Origin: Marsupella aquatica
Lineage: Eukaryota > Marchantiophyta
Assembly (NCBI GenBank): GCA_973895155.1
Contig: OZ316897.1
Span: 21,142,001-21,206,000, forward strand
Direction: 5' to 3'
Length of the DNA stretch: 64,000 nucleotides
This document shows, in pieces, positions 24,100-37,587 of this stretch. Position numbers and translations under genes: made by a program. The notes below the pieces were generated by a model. That model was not told the origin of the DNA. It made no database searches and saw only the letters and a program-made list of their open reading frames with translations. The stretch's first letter is position 1. Each line of letters opens with the position of its first letter.

Positions 24100-25480
24100 C
24101 GCTTCTTCAAGCAAACAGCCCTAAAACTTTTTTGTCTGATTGACATTGTTCATTCCACCGATTGATATGCAGTTCTTGCAATCCTGCCACTTGATACCCT
24201 CCTCCGCAATTGACAGTTGCTCCACTTCATAAGGTCAAGGCTGCATGACGAGAATGAGCAGTAACTGGCAAAGGATCGGTCCCCACCTCCTTGAAGCTGC
24301 CACTTAGTCATTATTTAATCGGGGCATGCATGGATTAGGTCGTAACCCTAATCTGTGATTGTTGCCCATAAACTCCTATTGATCAATTATTCAAATTAGC
24401 TCCACAATGATTGTAAAGAAACTAGGAAAAAGATATCTCTTTGGCTTATAAGCGTTAGCTGATTATGAAAGTTTTGCTCTTAGTTTACTGAAATTAGGAA
24501 AAAGAGAATCTCTTAGGTGTTTAAGAGTATTAAGGTTGTGTTAAGTCCATAATAGCCCCTCAGAATTCGAGTTGAAGCTGTTGTTTTTGGAGAAGCTTTA
24601 GTTTTTGGGGACTTTATAGCACACAATGCAAGGGCTTTACTACTAGGGTGTCTATATTGCATGCTCATCCTGGAACATGCTTGATTTTTTTATGGTAGTG
24701 ATCTGAAAGTAAATAAAATATGAGAGCATAATCAAGAACTATAATACAAGGTTGCGCCCTTTTCTACCGTGGTTGTCATTCAAATATACAGTGTCCAAAA
24801 AAAAGATTCCAGCAAAAGAGGAAGGAATAAATCAAAGATAAAAAAGTTTAGTGTGAATGAAAGAGGAAGAAACACTCAAAAGAGAGAAAGAAAAAGGGAA
24901 ATGATTATTAAATAAACTCATGCAAGCACAAGGATCAATGATGATCCCTCTGCTTTCCATCAATGCGTAAGAGTGAACAAGATGTTAATAAAAAATGTTC
25001 TATTTATCTTAGGCATTTTTTGTAATAATTATCAAAAACTGTAATACACTATGGCACCAATTTATACCATGGTCGCCTTTCAAAATTCCGGGGCAGTTTT
25101 GGTTGAAAAAATCAAAACCAGAAAAAATGGAACCAATAAGACAAAAAAACCCAATTGGAAACTCAAGTCATCACTTGGATTGCAGGGCCGCGATGTCAGC
25201 ACACGCCGCGGTGACAGCACCAAGCCATAGCAAGTCGCGACCCGCCCTTCCCAGCTCACAGCCACCAATGCTGGCTGGCTCCGCCCTCTGCCTCCAAGGC
25301 CCCCTTTTGCCTCTCCACTTCGCGGCCCCTCCTCTCAACTCCCCCTTGCCCTCCTTTAAATTTATCCTTTTTAAAAGATTTAAATTACAAAACAATAATT
25401 TTAAAAATCATTCTCATTTTGTTGTACTTTGGTGTTGGTTGTCGCCTCTCTTTGTGTCATGACATCTCCACTTGAAAAAT
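24100..25480. other. Intergenic, no gene seen
   Basis: AT-rich spacer. A GC-richer stretch at 25180-25350 gives open frames on both strands, but neither has a domain or splice context. Confidence 0.4.
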
Positions 25481-26115
25481 GTTTTTTACGCAATGAGATG
25501 TTTCTAACAAAGATATCTTTCGCACCAAGATAATTTTTCAACTACATCTTTAGCACAACGTCACCTATTATGCATTGATGTCTTTCGCCAAATGATATCT
25601 TTAGTAAACTACATCTTTTGCGCAACATCTTTTGAGCAACCACATATTTTACTTAACGACATTTTTTATTTAACAACACTGTAAAATAATGCAACGATGT
25701 ATTTATCCAACAACATCTTTTGTGCAACAGAGACTTGACAACATATATCACTCATGACATCACTTTACTTATGAACCATTTTGTACTTAACAACATATAT
25801 CACTCACGACATCACTTAATTTACTTATGAACCATTTTGTACTTAACAACATCTTTTTTTTTAATGACATCTTGGGCGTAGTGATATCTTTTGTCTCAAC
25901 GACATCTTTTTTCTTAAAGACATCTTGGGCGTAGTGATATCTTTTGTCTCAACGACATCTTTTTCTTAAAGACATCTTGGGCAATCCGACATTTTTGGGT
26001 GACACAACATCTTTTCTCTTAACGACATCTTGGGCGTCACGACATCTTTTCTCTTGACGACGTCTTGGGTGTCACGACATTTTTTTCTTCACAACATCTT
26101 TTGTGCAACGCACGG
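25480..26115. repeat. Degenerate minisatellite of GACATCTTTT-type units
   Basis: Roughly 10-24 base units built on (a/c)gacatctttt alternate with spacer words such as gggcgtagtgatat, tgtctcaac and gcaac. There are some 20 or more imperfect copies. Two longer internal duplications are visible: 25735-25852 contains two copies of a block ending accattttgtacttaacaac, and 25868-25980 contains two copies of tcttgggcgtagtgatatc. It is non-coding. Confidence 0.8.
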
Positions 26116-26379
26116 GTATTGAGCTCGTGAGAAGGATAAAATGACATAATGATGCTATGCTTTGTACACTTCATTCAATGTGCCTTATGAATGATGACAC
26201 TCATTTCAATAAAAACCATAAACTTAGGAAAGAAAGATATGAGGGGAATTTAGGACAATACGTGTTCATGTTATTCAGAATCATTTCTCTCACTCACGAG
26301 AATACTTTATTCAAGTTGTGGAGGAGTTCGTTTCATGTCTAAGAGATCACAAACTTTAAAAGTTATAAGGGGGCGGCCC

Positions 26380-27100
26380 AAATCTTACTTATAAATCTGC
26401 AACTACAAGCTAGAGTTGGGGCCTAAGCTTCTAGAGTGAAGCCTCTAGACCGTAACTCCATGGCTCATCATGTGGAATGATGAAAAAACTGATGTCTATA
26501 ATGTATGTTATGTCAAATGATAATCATGACTGCTTTTGTTATGATTTCTATTTATATTAAAAACTTATCTCTATGACCCCACCATATTATATGTGCATAA
26601 GTGGGATGTAGGATTGAAAAACTAAGGATGTGCGTAGAAAAAAGTACTATGGTATGTTATATCTGATTATTAAAATGATGATATGCATGATAATTTTTTT
26701 ATCATTTCATTAACCTTCAAAATATGTGAATAAGGAATATATTTTGGTGACATTTTTATTGTCCTCCTCGCTATTCATGTTCAAAGAATGGGTAGTCGGG
26801 GTTAGTAAGTTTAAAATACTCTCGATTACCTAAAATTAAAGGGGTTTAAAAATTAATTAAAAATATAAATGATACAAAGGCTGCCTCTCTGTCTTGCCTG
26901 GGTGATTTTTGCCCCCTCATGTGATTTTTGGCTCTCCGCCCTTTTTTCTTGACACACAAAATCTAAGACAAAATTTGAAAAGTAGCTTTCAAAAATATGA
27001 TGCTATGCATGATAGTTTTTTTTTATTGTAAGGTACATGTTTTGGTGATATTTTTAGTGGACTCTCCTCTATTCACGTCGTTAAAGAACGGGTAGTTTCG
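26380..27100 (+). repeat. Dispersed repeat, copies 1 and 2
   Basis: The block with gcttctagagtgaagcctctagaccg, ccccaccata, atgatgatatgcatgata and gacatttttattgtcctc (26390-26820) is repeated in part at about 26990-27100. It occurs again, diverged but in the same order, at 51100-51475. No coding capacity or terminal repeats are evident. It is probably a non-autonomous element family or a solo fragment of a larger one. Confidence 0.6.
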
Positions 27101-27105
27101 GATAT

Positions 27106-27210
27106 GTCACCCTTAAACCCTGAACAATTCGCAGTCTCGGCTAGTCACCCTTAATAAACCCTGAACAATTCGTCGTCTCGGCTAGTCACCCTTAAACCCT
27201 GAACAATTCG
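27106..27210 (+). repeat. 2.6-copy tandem repeat upstream of branching-enzyme-like gene
   Basis: Units of 38-41 bp beginning gtcacccttaaaccctgaac start at 27106, 27144 and 27185, about 340-450 bp before the ATG at 27554. The position allows a promoter role, but nothing in the sequence proves one. Confidence 0.8.
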
Positions 27211-27553
27211 AACAAGGCAAAGAGGCGACGCAGGGATTTGTTCAGGCCGACAGAGCATTTGAAGGTCGATTTCAAGAGCAAAATGAGGCTGATTTGCAAC
27301 AAGAGTTGAGCACGATTTGACGCAACAAATTGAAGGCGATTTTGCCAGTATGGTATGGCGGTCGTTGGTGTGTTGCTGCAGTCCGCATCCTTCATGTCGC
27401 TGCCGTTTCGAGCGAGCTGAGTACTATCCGAGGTCTTCTTAGCTCGCTGCATCAATTCGCCGAGAGAGAGGGAGGGAAAGGACGGAGCAGGAATCGAGAG
27501 AGCTCCCTGCAAGACCTCGTCCAAAGGCTTTGCGTCTAGTGAGAGAGTTCAGT

Positions 27554-30500
27554 ATGGCTGCTGCCACAGCTTCTGCTGCTGTGGTCATGCGCGGAAGAGG
27601 AGCATCATCCCCTGCTCCCTCGGTGCGTTGTTCATGCAGCACAGCGGCGGGAGGAGGATCGGTAACTGCGGACACTGTATACTTCTCCTCGGCTCTGATG
27701 ACTCAACGCTCCCCTTCTTGCTCTCCCTTCATTGGAGCGGGCGGAGTCCGATTCGGACCTGTGTTCCATGCCTTGGGGCGATCATCGAGCTTGCGGTTCG
27801 CTCGGAAAGGGCTGTCGCCATCATCGTCGTCCTCCAGGGTGGGATCTGTAGTAGTTAGATGTCTCAACATCAAGGAGCAGAAGGCTGGGGAGAAGAAGGC
27901 TGGGGAGAAGAAGCAGTCGAAGAAGGGGGAAAAGCAGAGTTATTCTAAGGCGAGGAATTATGACGCCCCTCCTGGAGTGAAGCCCAAAATTGACCCCGTG
28001 GGTATACTGACAGGAATTGAGCCCCTAATTGCCAAGCCGCTTGCCATTTTCCTCCGAGACAGGTTTTCACCTGCTCGCTGCCTGGCCATTCTTTTGGAGG
28101 TTGAGATTAGTTTTTGTTGCCAAGGTTCCGTAAAGATTCACGGAGGTGTTTAAATTCAAATGCTGGCTTAGTTATGGTGCTTTTCAGGTACAAAACATTC
28201 AAGGTTTTGAAAGAGAAGATTGTCAAGGAGGACGATGATCTGCTTGAATTCGCTTCAGCGTACATTTTCTGATCCTGCTGCCATGTTTTCGTCCATTCTT
28301 TCACTTTTTAGAGTGTATATATTCAACACACTATCATTTCTGGTTCGAGGACTTGATGGTTTTTGCGAATTGTTTAAATAATGCGCCCGGTTCGTTCTCT
28401 TGTCATCTATCCCTGAGTTGGAATGCCTCGACTTATTGATGCTGGCAATCTGTTGAATCCTGCTCACATTTTCGACTGAGGTATATGAAATGGAATTTCG
28501 TTTTTGCAGATATGAGATTTTCGGCCTCCATCGCCATCCTAAACATGGAGTTGAGTTGTATGAGTGGGCTCCGGGTACGGTGCCTGGACATATACCAATA
28601 TATCGGGAAGGCTCTCGTAAAAAGTTATATATTTGTTCCCGTAAATTGCCACAACATTTAGCAGTGAACTGGCTTGTTCAGTTTTCGGTAACTGAAGATG
28701 CATGATGAAGCCTCGCTAGACTTGCGCATTGACACTTAAGAACGCTCAATTGCTGAGGTGCCTGACTTATTATTCAACCTTACAGGTGCAACTTTCTTTT
28801 CTATCGTTGGAGATTTTAACAACTGGGTGCACAGAGCGAATTGTATTGGGGAGAGGTATCTCGGGCGTGATGACTATAACCACTTTCGGATATTTGTCGA
28901 GGACCAGTTACGGGATGGGGAGGAGGAAGATGACACTTTGCAAGAGTATAGCTACATGAGTGATTTTGACAAGGGAGACGAGGACGTAGACTTTGCTGCC
29001 GTCTTCCAAAAAATGAATGATGATTACTGGGAACCTGGAGAGGATGAATATCTGCGTAAGTCACCTGAGGATGTAGCGAAGGAGATTTATAATCAGATAT
29101 TTGGAGCTAGCAGTGCAGGCCAGGAAAGGAAGGACGAGGAGGAGGATTACGACGAGGATGAGGAAGATTTTGAGGAAGAGGATGAACTTCTGGATTGGGA
29201 GGAGACAGACGATCCAGAGGCTCTCATGAGGCGCTTTGGAAAATCTGGGGAAGACTTGGATGCAGTTCAAAGAGAAGATGAGGGACAGGAAGATGTCGAC
29301 ACTGGCACGGATTTCCCAGAGACGAAGAAGAGAAAGAAGAAAGAAGGGACGATAGAGCAGTTGGTGTGGGACGACGGGAGGACACGGCTTGAAAGGTATA
29401 GGGCGAGCCCTGAATATGATGACCACGGGCTGCCACCCGTTGACATCGTGGATGATGGCAAAGACTATGATCGGCCGCACATGGTGGATGACCCAGTTTG
29501 GCGAGCCAAAGTGCAGGAGAAGACCAACCCTTATGCCTATTGGGAGCTACTTGTCAAGGGTCGGAAGGCCTGGGAGAAGAAGTACATCCCCGGCATTCCT
29601 CACTTGGGCCGTCATCGAGAACACGTGCGTACACCAGAGGGTGCCTTCGAACGGATTCCTGCATATGCAACTTATGTCTTACCGGGTATTGTAGAGACTT
29701 TCTTGTTTGTCCTCTTCTTGTTTTCTTCCTTCAGTACCTAGAGTAATCGTATTATGATGTTGTCAATAGTGTGTGGATGGTACAAATGCAATATGAGTTG
29801 TTTACTTCCTTGAAAGATTTGGCCATCAGGTTAGCTTACGCATTTGGGTTATCTATGTAGACGGCGAGGGTAAGTACAGTGCAGTGTTCTGGGATCCGCC
29901 GCCAGAAGGTAAACACAAGTGGGTTCACAAAAGCCCACGAAAGCCAGAGAGTTTGCGTATATATGAGTGCCATGTTGGTATCAGCGGAGAGGATCCACGA
30001 ATTGCTACTTTCAGGGAGCTTGCAACGAAGGTATTCTCAGTTTTGCACAATTGACTTGATTGAAGTTTGTGGTTATCATGCCTACTTGACAAAACTTGTT
30101 CATATGTCATTTATGATAGTCCCCGCAGTTGATGCCATCTTTACTGCACTCTGGTTTACCTATTGGTGTGGGCTGCAGGTTCTTCCTCATGTGAGAAAGT
30201 CTGGATATAACGTAATTCAATTGATTGGTGTTCAAGAGCATGTCGAGTACTCTAGCGTGGGCTACAAGGTAAATAATCTTGCGTTCGGCTACGCAGCATA
30301 TCTTCATTTGTTGCCAGCTAATTTGGGCTTTCTGGATGGTTGAATGAATTGTTTAAACACTCCGTTTGCTCTTCAAATGTGAGCTGAGGAAACTAGAAGG
30401 AATTTGTGATAGTTTGAAGACCATGGACCTCCAGGCCGGCAAAATTTCCAACATCTGTCTCCTACATTTTGGCTTTCTATTTTCCAACGCAGTCAAAGTG

Positions 30501-33500
30501 AGATCGTGTATCTTGTTTATATGTAGAATGAGTAATTTGGTCTTGGGTTAACGGACAGAGTCTTTAGAAAGACGGCTACTGTCGTTTGAATAAATTCTTT
30601 CTGATGGTGGAAACTGTTGGCGGTGCTCTCTGGTATCAATTCGTGTGACAGGTAACAAACATGTTTGCTGTGAGCAGCCGATTTGGAACCCCAGAAGATT
30701 TCAAGTTTCTCGTGGACACCGCGCATGGTCAGTTTACTGTTTATGAGTTTATACCGTCATTGCTCATCTGGCATTTCTACACTTCTTCTATGTCTGTCCT
30801 GGGGCTTGACCTGGCACTGAAAATCATGATCTAGAAGTCATTAACTTTTGGTTTAGGCTCAATTAGATAGCCCTCCAGTGACCACCAATGACAATAAATA
30901 CGATAGATTGATACGCCACATTTGTTGCAGGATTGGGCCTGCTTGTATTTATGGATATTGTCCACTCTTATGCTGCTCCCAATGAGATGGTTGGTTTGGC
31001 AGCCTTTGACGGGGCAAATGACTGCTTCTTTCACACTGGTATGTCTTGTCGTTTTTTGTTCGGGCGGGTGATGGGGTGTTGGGGGGCGGTGCTCTATACG
31101 GCAGTTTCACGCAGGCAAAGGGGCGACCTGGGGTTGCTAGTTCAATACTAGGTTGCCTAGAATACCGTTGATCATATCATGCAGAGGATAAAATCAAAGA
31201 GCATCTTATGAGCCGAGTTAATATCTTTTGTGCAAAGCATCATATCAACACTAGAAAAAGATATCATGAATTATTTCACTGCTTCTGAACAGGAAGGCGA
31301 GGGTTACACAAGCGATGGGGGACTAGGATGTTTCGATATGGGGAATATGAAGTAGTCCGGTATTTGCTGTCAAATTTGAAGTGGTGAGTGTTTTGAAGAC
31401 ATCTCGTTATTCTTCTACACTCACCTCTTTTCATTTGTTTGGTTGGCTCTTCGCTCGTTAATGATGTCACTGAATTTAAGTCATGCCTTAAAGATCTTAT
31501 TGATGGCAATCCATGATTTGTTTACAAAGATGAGAGGAACGTTTCCTTCCGCTATATGTGTCTTGCTTCACAGGATGAAATTTTTAAATATTCCTTGTCT
31601 TGGGGTATGCAGGTGGGTTGAGGAGTATAAAATCGACGGGTTCCATTTCCATTCCGTGTCCTCGATGCTCTACACCCACAACGGCCTTTCGGACTTCGAT
31701 AATGGTTTAATAGAGTGAGTCAGACATTCTCACCTCATACATACCGAGTAAACACTTCCTGTGCTATGAAGCTACACCTTTGTTCTTCGCTTCCGTGGTT
31801 CTATATCTGAAGGGACGGTTGCCTGCAATGTGGACTTTTGGTTGATGGACATGTCTCTGTTGCAGTTATTGCAACCAATATGTTGACAAGGACGCTCAAA
31901 TCTACCTCATGCTCGCAAATGAAATGCTACATCAGCTTAAACCAGATATTGTCACCATCGCGGAAGATGTATGTAGCAATCGATTTTCGTACTGGGGTGC
32001 TGCAATATCCAGGAAATTTTCCTTTCGATAGTACATTCTTCTTACATAAGCCTTCAAATTAAGTAAATTGGTTGGGTTTATCTGATCTTGACTGTCTTCT
32101 GTGTCGTGAGAAGCATACTTTATTCTGGGCTTCTTGCACTATGTAACGGTGCACGCAAAAGTCTTGGCAACAGCCATATGACCGCAATTCGTTGACTATG
32201 ATATTCCTTGTTTCGCAGGTGACGATGTATCCAGGAATTGCTCAGCCCCTGAGCCCAGGTGGTTTAGGTTTTGACTATTATGTCAATCTGTTGCCCTCTG
32301 AGTTATGGGCCCAGTTAGTTGAGACTGTGTCGGACCAAGATTGGAGCATGACAAAGGTACTAATCCCTATTTCTTAGGGCAAGCATGAAGGCGCAATCTG
32401 GAATCTCTTTCCACTACTCAAATGGGGAGTTTCACTGATAGTGAATTTATGCGTTTTTTTGACTTTGAGATACACAGATAGTTGCGGCTCTGAAGGTGGA
32501 TGAAAGTTTGGGCAAACCTCTTGTTTATGCTGAGAATCACAACCAGGTATCTCGTGAAACGGCCTCAAGTGTTTTTATGTTTGCTCTAGTAGTTACAACA
32601 ATTGTATGTGACTCATAATTGAGCTGCCAGATTGGCCTTGAGCATCCATCGGAGGTTATTGCTTGAGATTTGCCAGTTAGGAAAAGACGGATCCCTTTTG
32701 CCGTCCCTTATCGTAATGAAAGATGAAAGTAAAAAGTTGTGGAGTTGCTAACTTAATCTAATGGACACTGAATTCTACGGAACAGTAGGGTCCTTTGTTG
32801 ACATGATTGTACCATTTGTTTTGTGCATCAGTCCATCGTTGGAGGAAAATCTCTAGCTGAATTACTTCTGAATCGTTCAAGAAGTAATAGTAAAGCTTCC
32901 TCAAATGCTACCCTGTCATCTACGGGTGGCAAGGGAAATGGTTTAGAAGACACCAAGTTCTCAACGAGAGGTGTTTCACTATTACAGGTTCTTTTCTGCT
33001 CCAGTCCTCCATAATAGTTTCTAGATCCCTACTTCGTGGGTTTTGTCGAGTCTGCCCTTGATGTGCATTCTTGAGATATAGCTGATGTGGACTGAAGTTC
33101 ACTGGACTCTATGCAGATGATCAAGCTCCTTACCTTGACCCTGGGAGGAAGTGCATACTTGAATTTCATGGGCAATGAATTTGGTCACCCTGAGGTATGC
33201 CTTCGTGTTCCCCAGTAATTACTTGAAATTAACTTGTGACCCGTGATTGAATACGCAGTCCCGAAGGTAACATTTAGGCTGTTTAGCAATAACTCTGTTT
33301 TAAAATTTGTCGGAGAATCTTGTGATATACTTGTTTCGTTGGTATTTTGTGATCTCAGTGGGTGGAATTTCCAAGATCTGACAATAATTATTCATACGCT
33401 CGAGCGCGACGACAATGGAATCTTCTTCATGACAATGCTCAACACAGTCATCTCGCGATTTTTGACAGGGTGGGTGTTCGCCAACTTATTATTGGTGGAC

Positions 33501-34692
33501 TTGCTGTGGAATAGTAATACTAGAAATTCCGTTTTCCGAATTTAATTTCTGCTCCCTCTGATGCTATATCCCATGCACGTTCTGGCAGGCTCTTATGGAG
33601 ATTGAAGAGGAACATAAAGTTATGTCCAGTGGGCGTGTTACTATCTGTCATGTGGACGATTCTACCAAGGTACATTGACTTGAGTCTGACGCTGCAGGAG
33701 TTTCTTTGTTAAAGTCGAGCTTACCGTCAAGTGCTTGGTATTGACAATATGTAGCAACTTGTCATGATTTGCATATTGTACGTATGATTTGCATATTGAC
33801 AATATGTATTTGCATGACATGAGTTTCTTTGTACATATGTCAATACGCAAATACATATTGTCATGAGTTTCTTTGTACTTGCAGGTCATAATTTATACTC
33901 GGGGAAATTTACTCTTTTCTTTCAATTTTCACCCCACAAACTTTTACGAAGTCTACAAGGTCGGTGTCCCAGAAGCTGGCGAGTATGGGGTACGTCCAAA
34001 ACTTAGATTCATGGCACTTTTCATTGAAGGACTTTCAGAGCCTTCAATGAATTTTTGTTGGGTCCTTATTTGTTATTCATACTTATAGTAACATAAGAAA
34101 GATTGGTGACGAAGAGGACACACGTTGCTGAGACTGGTTTTGACTATCGCAGAAACTATTGGACACGGATGAACAAACGTTTGGTGGAAATGCTGACCTG
34201 AGTTCTGAGTGCTTGACCACGACAAGAGGAAGGTATTCATCCTACCCATTCCTCTCAAATCGAGGCATGGATGTTGGCTTCTCGTGGATAGCTATGAAAC
34301 TAACACTCGTGTCTGTCTGTCCTGTAATCCTTGTCAATGGTAGCGCTGAAGCGGTTGTTCCAAATTGATTATTTTTCTTTTCGCAGGATGGATAATTTTG
34401 CAAATAACCTTACCCTGGAGTTACCACCATTAACTGCACAGGTATGCCAGTGATTTGAGTTTTTGGGCAAAGATTTGTCCATTACTATATTTCCCTGAAT
34501 TTCACGGACCTCTGTAGTCGGGGTGGAATAGTTTCCAATTCTTGCGACCAGGAGTTTTAGTCTCAGGTGAACAGTCTCAAGAGCTCGCTCTACTTGCATC
34601 AATTTGAGTCTGTTTGATTACGACTAATGTTACATGTACTGCCATCGTCTACATTGCAGGTGTACAGATTAGAACGAATATGGGCAGACTAG
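27554..34692 (+). CDS. Plastidial starch branching enzyme-like protein (BE1/EMB2729 type, GH13 fold)
   Basis: 21 exons with GT-AG borders: 27554-28062, 28188-28259, 28510-28574, 28786-29685, 29861-30030, 30179-30268, 30652-30727, 30931-31038, 31293-31383, 31613-31714, 31866-31968, 32219-32356, 32478-32546, 32832-32987, 33117-33194, 33359-33469, 33589-33669, 33885-33989, 34153-34232, 34387-34441, 34660-34692. They total 3192 bases, 1063 residues. A Ser/Ala/Arg-rich N-terminus suggests a plastid transit peptide. Then come a CBM48-like region (W-A-P-G, V-G-D-F-N-N-W) and the GH13 barrel: [26 protein letters not shown]. The catalytic nucleophile Asp is His and the third catalytic Asp is Asn, as I recall for Arabidopsis At3g20440, which is needed for embryo and plastid function but lacks clear branching activity. 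An acidic stretch of about 45 residues in exon 4 (near 29130-29290) seems longer than in Arabidopsis. Confidence 0.93.
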
Positions 34693-35109
34693 ATACCAGC
34701 TGATAGGAAGAATTGTAACAACATATACCCACGCTGTAGGCTAGACGTTTTGCAACATCTCCAGTGTGTATTTCTGGTGGCTTGAATGTTGTCAATGAAT
34801 TTTTGAGCAAGTCTACGACCACATTCACGTACTTGCCTCAGTCAGTTGCCCTGGTTAGTATCAGGTAGTTATCTCTTCTACCTTGGCTAGAGTCACAGGT
34901 TTATTTGTCACCATAGAATCATAAAACACAAATCCACTACTTATGCATGCAACTTACACCATTGTGAAGTCCATTTTTGTGTGGGCATATATAAATCGTC
35001 AATTGGGGAGCGGAGAATTGCCACTCGAAGTTAGTAAATTTAAGAACTTTTTGTACACTGGGTCATCAGTGTCCTCTAAAACGAGGAACCATGACATCGT
35101 ATTCACCAA

Positions 35110-36871
35110 TCACAAGTAAATTTTGGGTGGCAGCCGAGTGGGCATGCTGGAGGCTGGGGTTTTACAAGTTGGGCATTGCCTGTTCTTCAAGTTCCACAGA
35201 GTTTTGGTGCATTTGTAACAGATATTAGCATGATTGCAGTCCTTCCAGTAGGCCCGCTGCTGGTCTGGATCTTCTCCAAACTCGTTCGTGCAAATGATAC
35301 ACTCTGCCACCTGCACCCAACAACGCCAGATGAAGACCCATAACCAAGGTCTCATTTGTCTGTTTCATAACTCTTGTTTGCTTCCTTTCAGTCATCCTAA
35401 CCAAGCTGATCTTTCCCGTCGATCTCTAATCTAGGCAATCCGTGGTTGTATCCTAGAGAACAAAATATGTTCTTATCTGAGGGTGGGGATATCTGGACAT
35501 AAGATATTCGTGAAGATTTCCTGCGTAAGTAATATGCATGCACGAAGTAATTTTTCATGTAATTTCCATACGCGTATTCTCTCAATATGCAGTTCAGGTA
35601 CGTTTTTTTCAGTTGCGTTTGAAATTTACATATGTTAAGTAAACTTGATTGAAATGCGAGCTTATTCTAAGGTGCATACCAAAATGAGTGCGAGAGACTA
35701 CTATGATCAAAACTGGAAGTCGAGAATTTTGAGTAGTACCATTACTTACCTCGTTCCTCTTAAGAATTTGGATCTCCTCTCTTTGTTCCCTGATTTGTTC
35801 CTGCGCCAGAGAGTGCTGTTTTGAAGCCTTCTGCAATTCCACTTTTTTGCATTTGATTTCTGCATTTCGTTGCTCCAGCTGGGTAAGCAGATTTTTGCAC
35901 ATTTCTTCGAGTTTCTTCCCTTCAGACACTCCTGTCCTAAGCTTAGCGGGTTGCGCCTCCCACCTTTGCCTCTCCAAGATTGCGCCTCCCGCCTCTGGCT
36001 CTCCAAGTTGGTCAAGCAGATCTCTGCCCTCTTCTTCAAGTCGTTTCTGTTCAGACTGTGCCTCCCACCTCTGCCTCTCCAAGATGCGATGCAGGGGCTG
36101 CTTATGTGAAACGAAATCCGCTACATCCGTCTTTTTGTGTTTCCCTTTCTGCACATCGCTTTTGCAGTGCGTCAACTTCCCAGACATGCCATCCGAAGGT
36201 CTCTCCATCTTCCTGGTGCGGGCCTGATGGTTTGAAACCTTTTGTCTATCTCCCAGTCTGGGTTTGAGATGTAAAGCTTGCTCTTCTACATGCAATTGCT
36301 CCAGCAGATCGCTGAATCCGTCTGCCTTTTTCTCTTCGGCAGCTGCTGAAGCCAGCCTGATAGATTCCAGCCGCGTAACTTCGGCCTTCCACTGCTGTGA
36401 CTCCACAGTGATCTTCCTCAGTTGCTGTTCCCGGGCATAAGCTTCATCTTGCAGCCTCTTGCACATGAGTTTCCACTCTTTCAGCCTCTTGCATGTGAGT
36501 TTCCAGTCATCTCTCTCGAGTTTCCACTTGTCTCTCTCCGTATTCCACTTATCCCTCTCAGCGTTGTGTAGCTTCAGTAGCTCTTGCATTGTCTCTCTAT
36601 ACGAATCTGTGGGACCCAACTGCCTGTTGTACTCCAGGCTCGTCTCAGCCTTCAATCGATTCATCTGCTCTACTCGCCATTCATTTACTCGACTGGATGC
36701 TTGGGTCTCCGTCTCCCAATCACACAACTTCGTAATGGCCTTCAAAGTGAGCTCTAAATCTTCCTCCCTTTGGCCGTCTCTAATCACTTCTGGTAGAGAG
36801 TGAGAGCCGTGAGGATTGTAATAGTCAGGCCTGCTCTCATTGCATTCCTCTTGAGAGAAGTAAGCTAACAT
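35110..36871 (-). CDS. Coiled-coil protein with C-terminal C3HC4 RING finger
   Basis: Two exons, 35750-36871 and 35110-35310, joined by GAG|GTAAGT and a gtgcag acceptor in phase 0, give 440 residues. Residues about 85-375 are charged, heptad-like coiled coil. They include a Trp-containing tandem repeat (D-K-W-K-L-E-R, D-D-W-K-L-T-C-K-R-L-K-E-W-K) and a duplicated I-L-E-R-Q-R-W-E-A-Q. The last exon encodes C-I-I-C, then C-N-H-A-N-I-C-Y-K-C, then C-P-T-C, a complete RING-HC pattern, so it is probably a ubiquitin ligase. The second half and the RING exon are duplicated into the E4 fusion at 40821-41757. A 5' exon may precede: 36955-37100 ends in a GT donor whose phase fits an acceptor near 36898, but the intron would be only about 58 bases. 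Confidence 0.75.
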
Positions 36872-37587
36872 TTGTGGTGGGATTCTCCGTCCTCACGGTT
36901 TGAGATGTCCACAATTTCTATGATCAGTCAGTTTGCACATGTCAAGCACCGGAGTAGTCCAATACGTCTGGCAGTTTATTGTCCGGTTCTGTCGAATCGT
37001 TTAGTGCCATGGGCTCGGCTTCTTCTTCCAACTCCAGCGATGGGGCCGGGTGCTTGTCGAATCCTCTCCTCATGGACAGCTGAGGAGTACATAACGATTG
37101 TATGGTGAGCAGGCATGGCGGGAATCTAAGTGAACAGTCGAATTCTCCTAGGACGAGATTCAACGTTGTCAAGCGCAAACTCAGGTCCCAATATGAATCA
37201 ACTAGAGATTCCCTACAGGATTCATATCCGCGTGGTGGGATATGTGATCGTCGTCAATTCGCTAACATCCAAGAAAGACAGAAGCAGTGACACATCCCGA
37301 AGGTGTAGCGGTTCGTTGAAAACTTAGATGAAGCTGGAACGACCGTTCTCATGACTTCCACCCACTCACAAAAGTCATTGCTATCAGGGTCTCCTTCACA
37401 ACTAGTTCTAAATTACGGTCCAATTGACATCCGAAGAAACACGCAACACAGCCGCGAATGAGAAAGGAAATTTCGTACCGAAGCTTTCACAGTACGCTTT
37501 CAACCTGATCACATCCGCGCTCACTCCGTTGTTCAATTATTGAAGTCTCCGATCGTTCGATGAACACAAACGAGCCCTTGACAAAAT

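Noticed and set aside
28816-29480. Minus-strand frames opposite the large branching-enzyme-like exon
   Set aside because: They are shadows of the acidic, low-complexity coding strand and have no domains.
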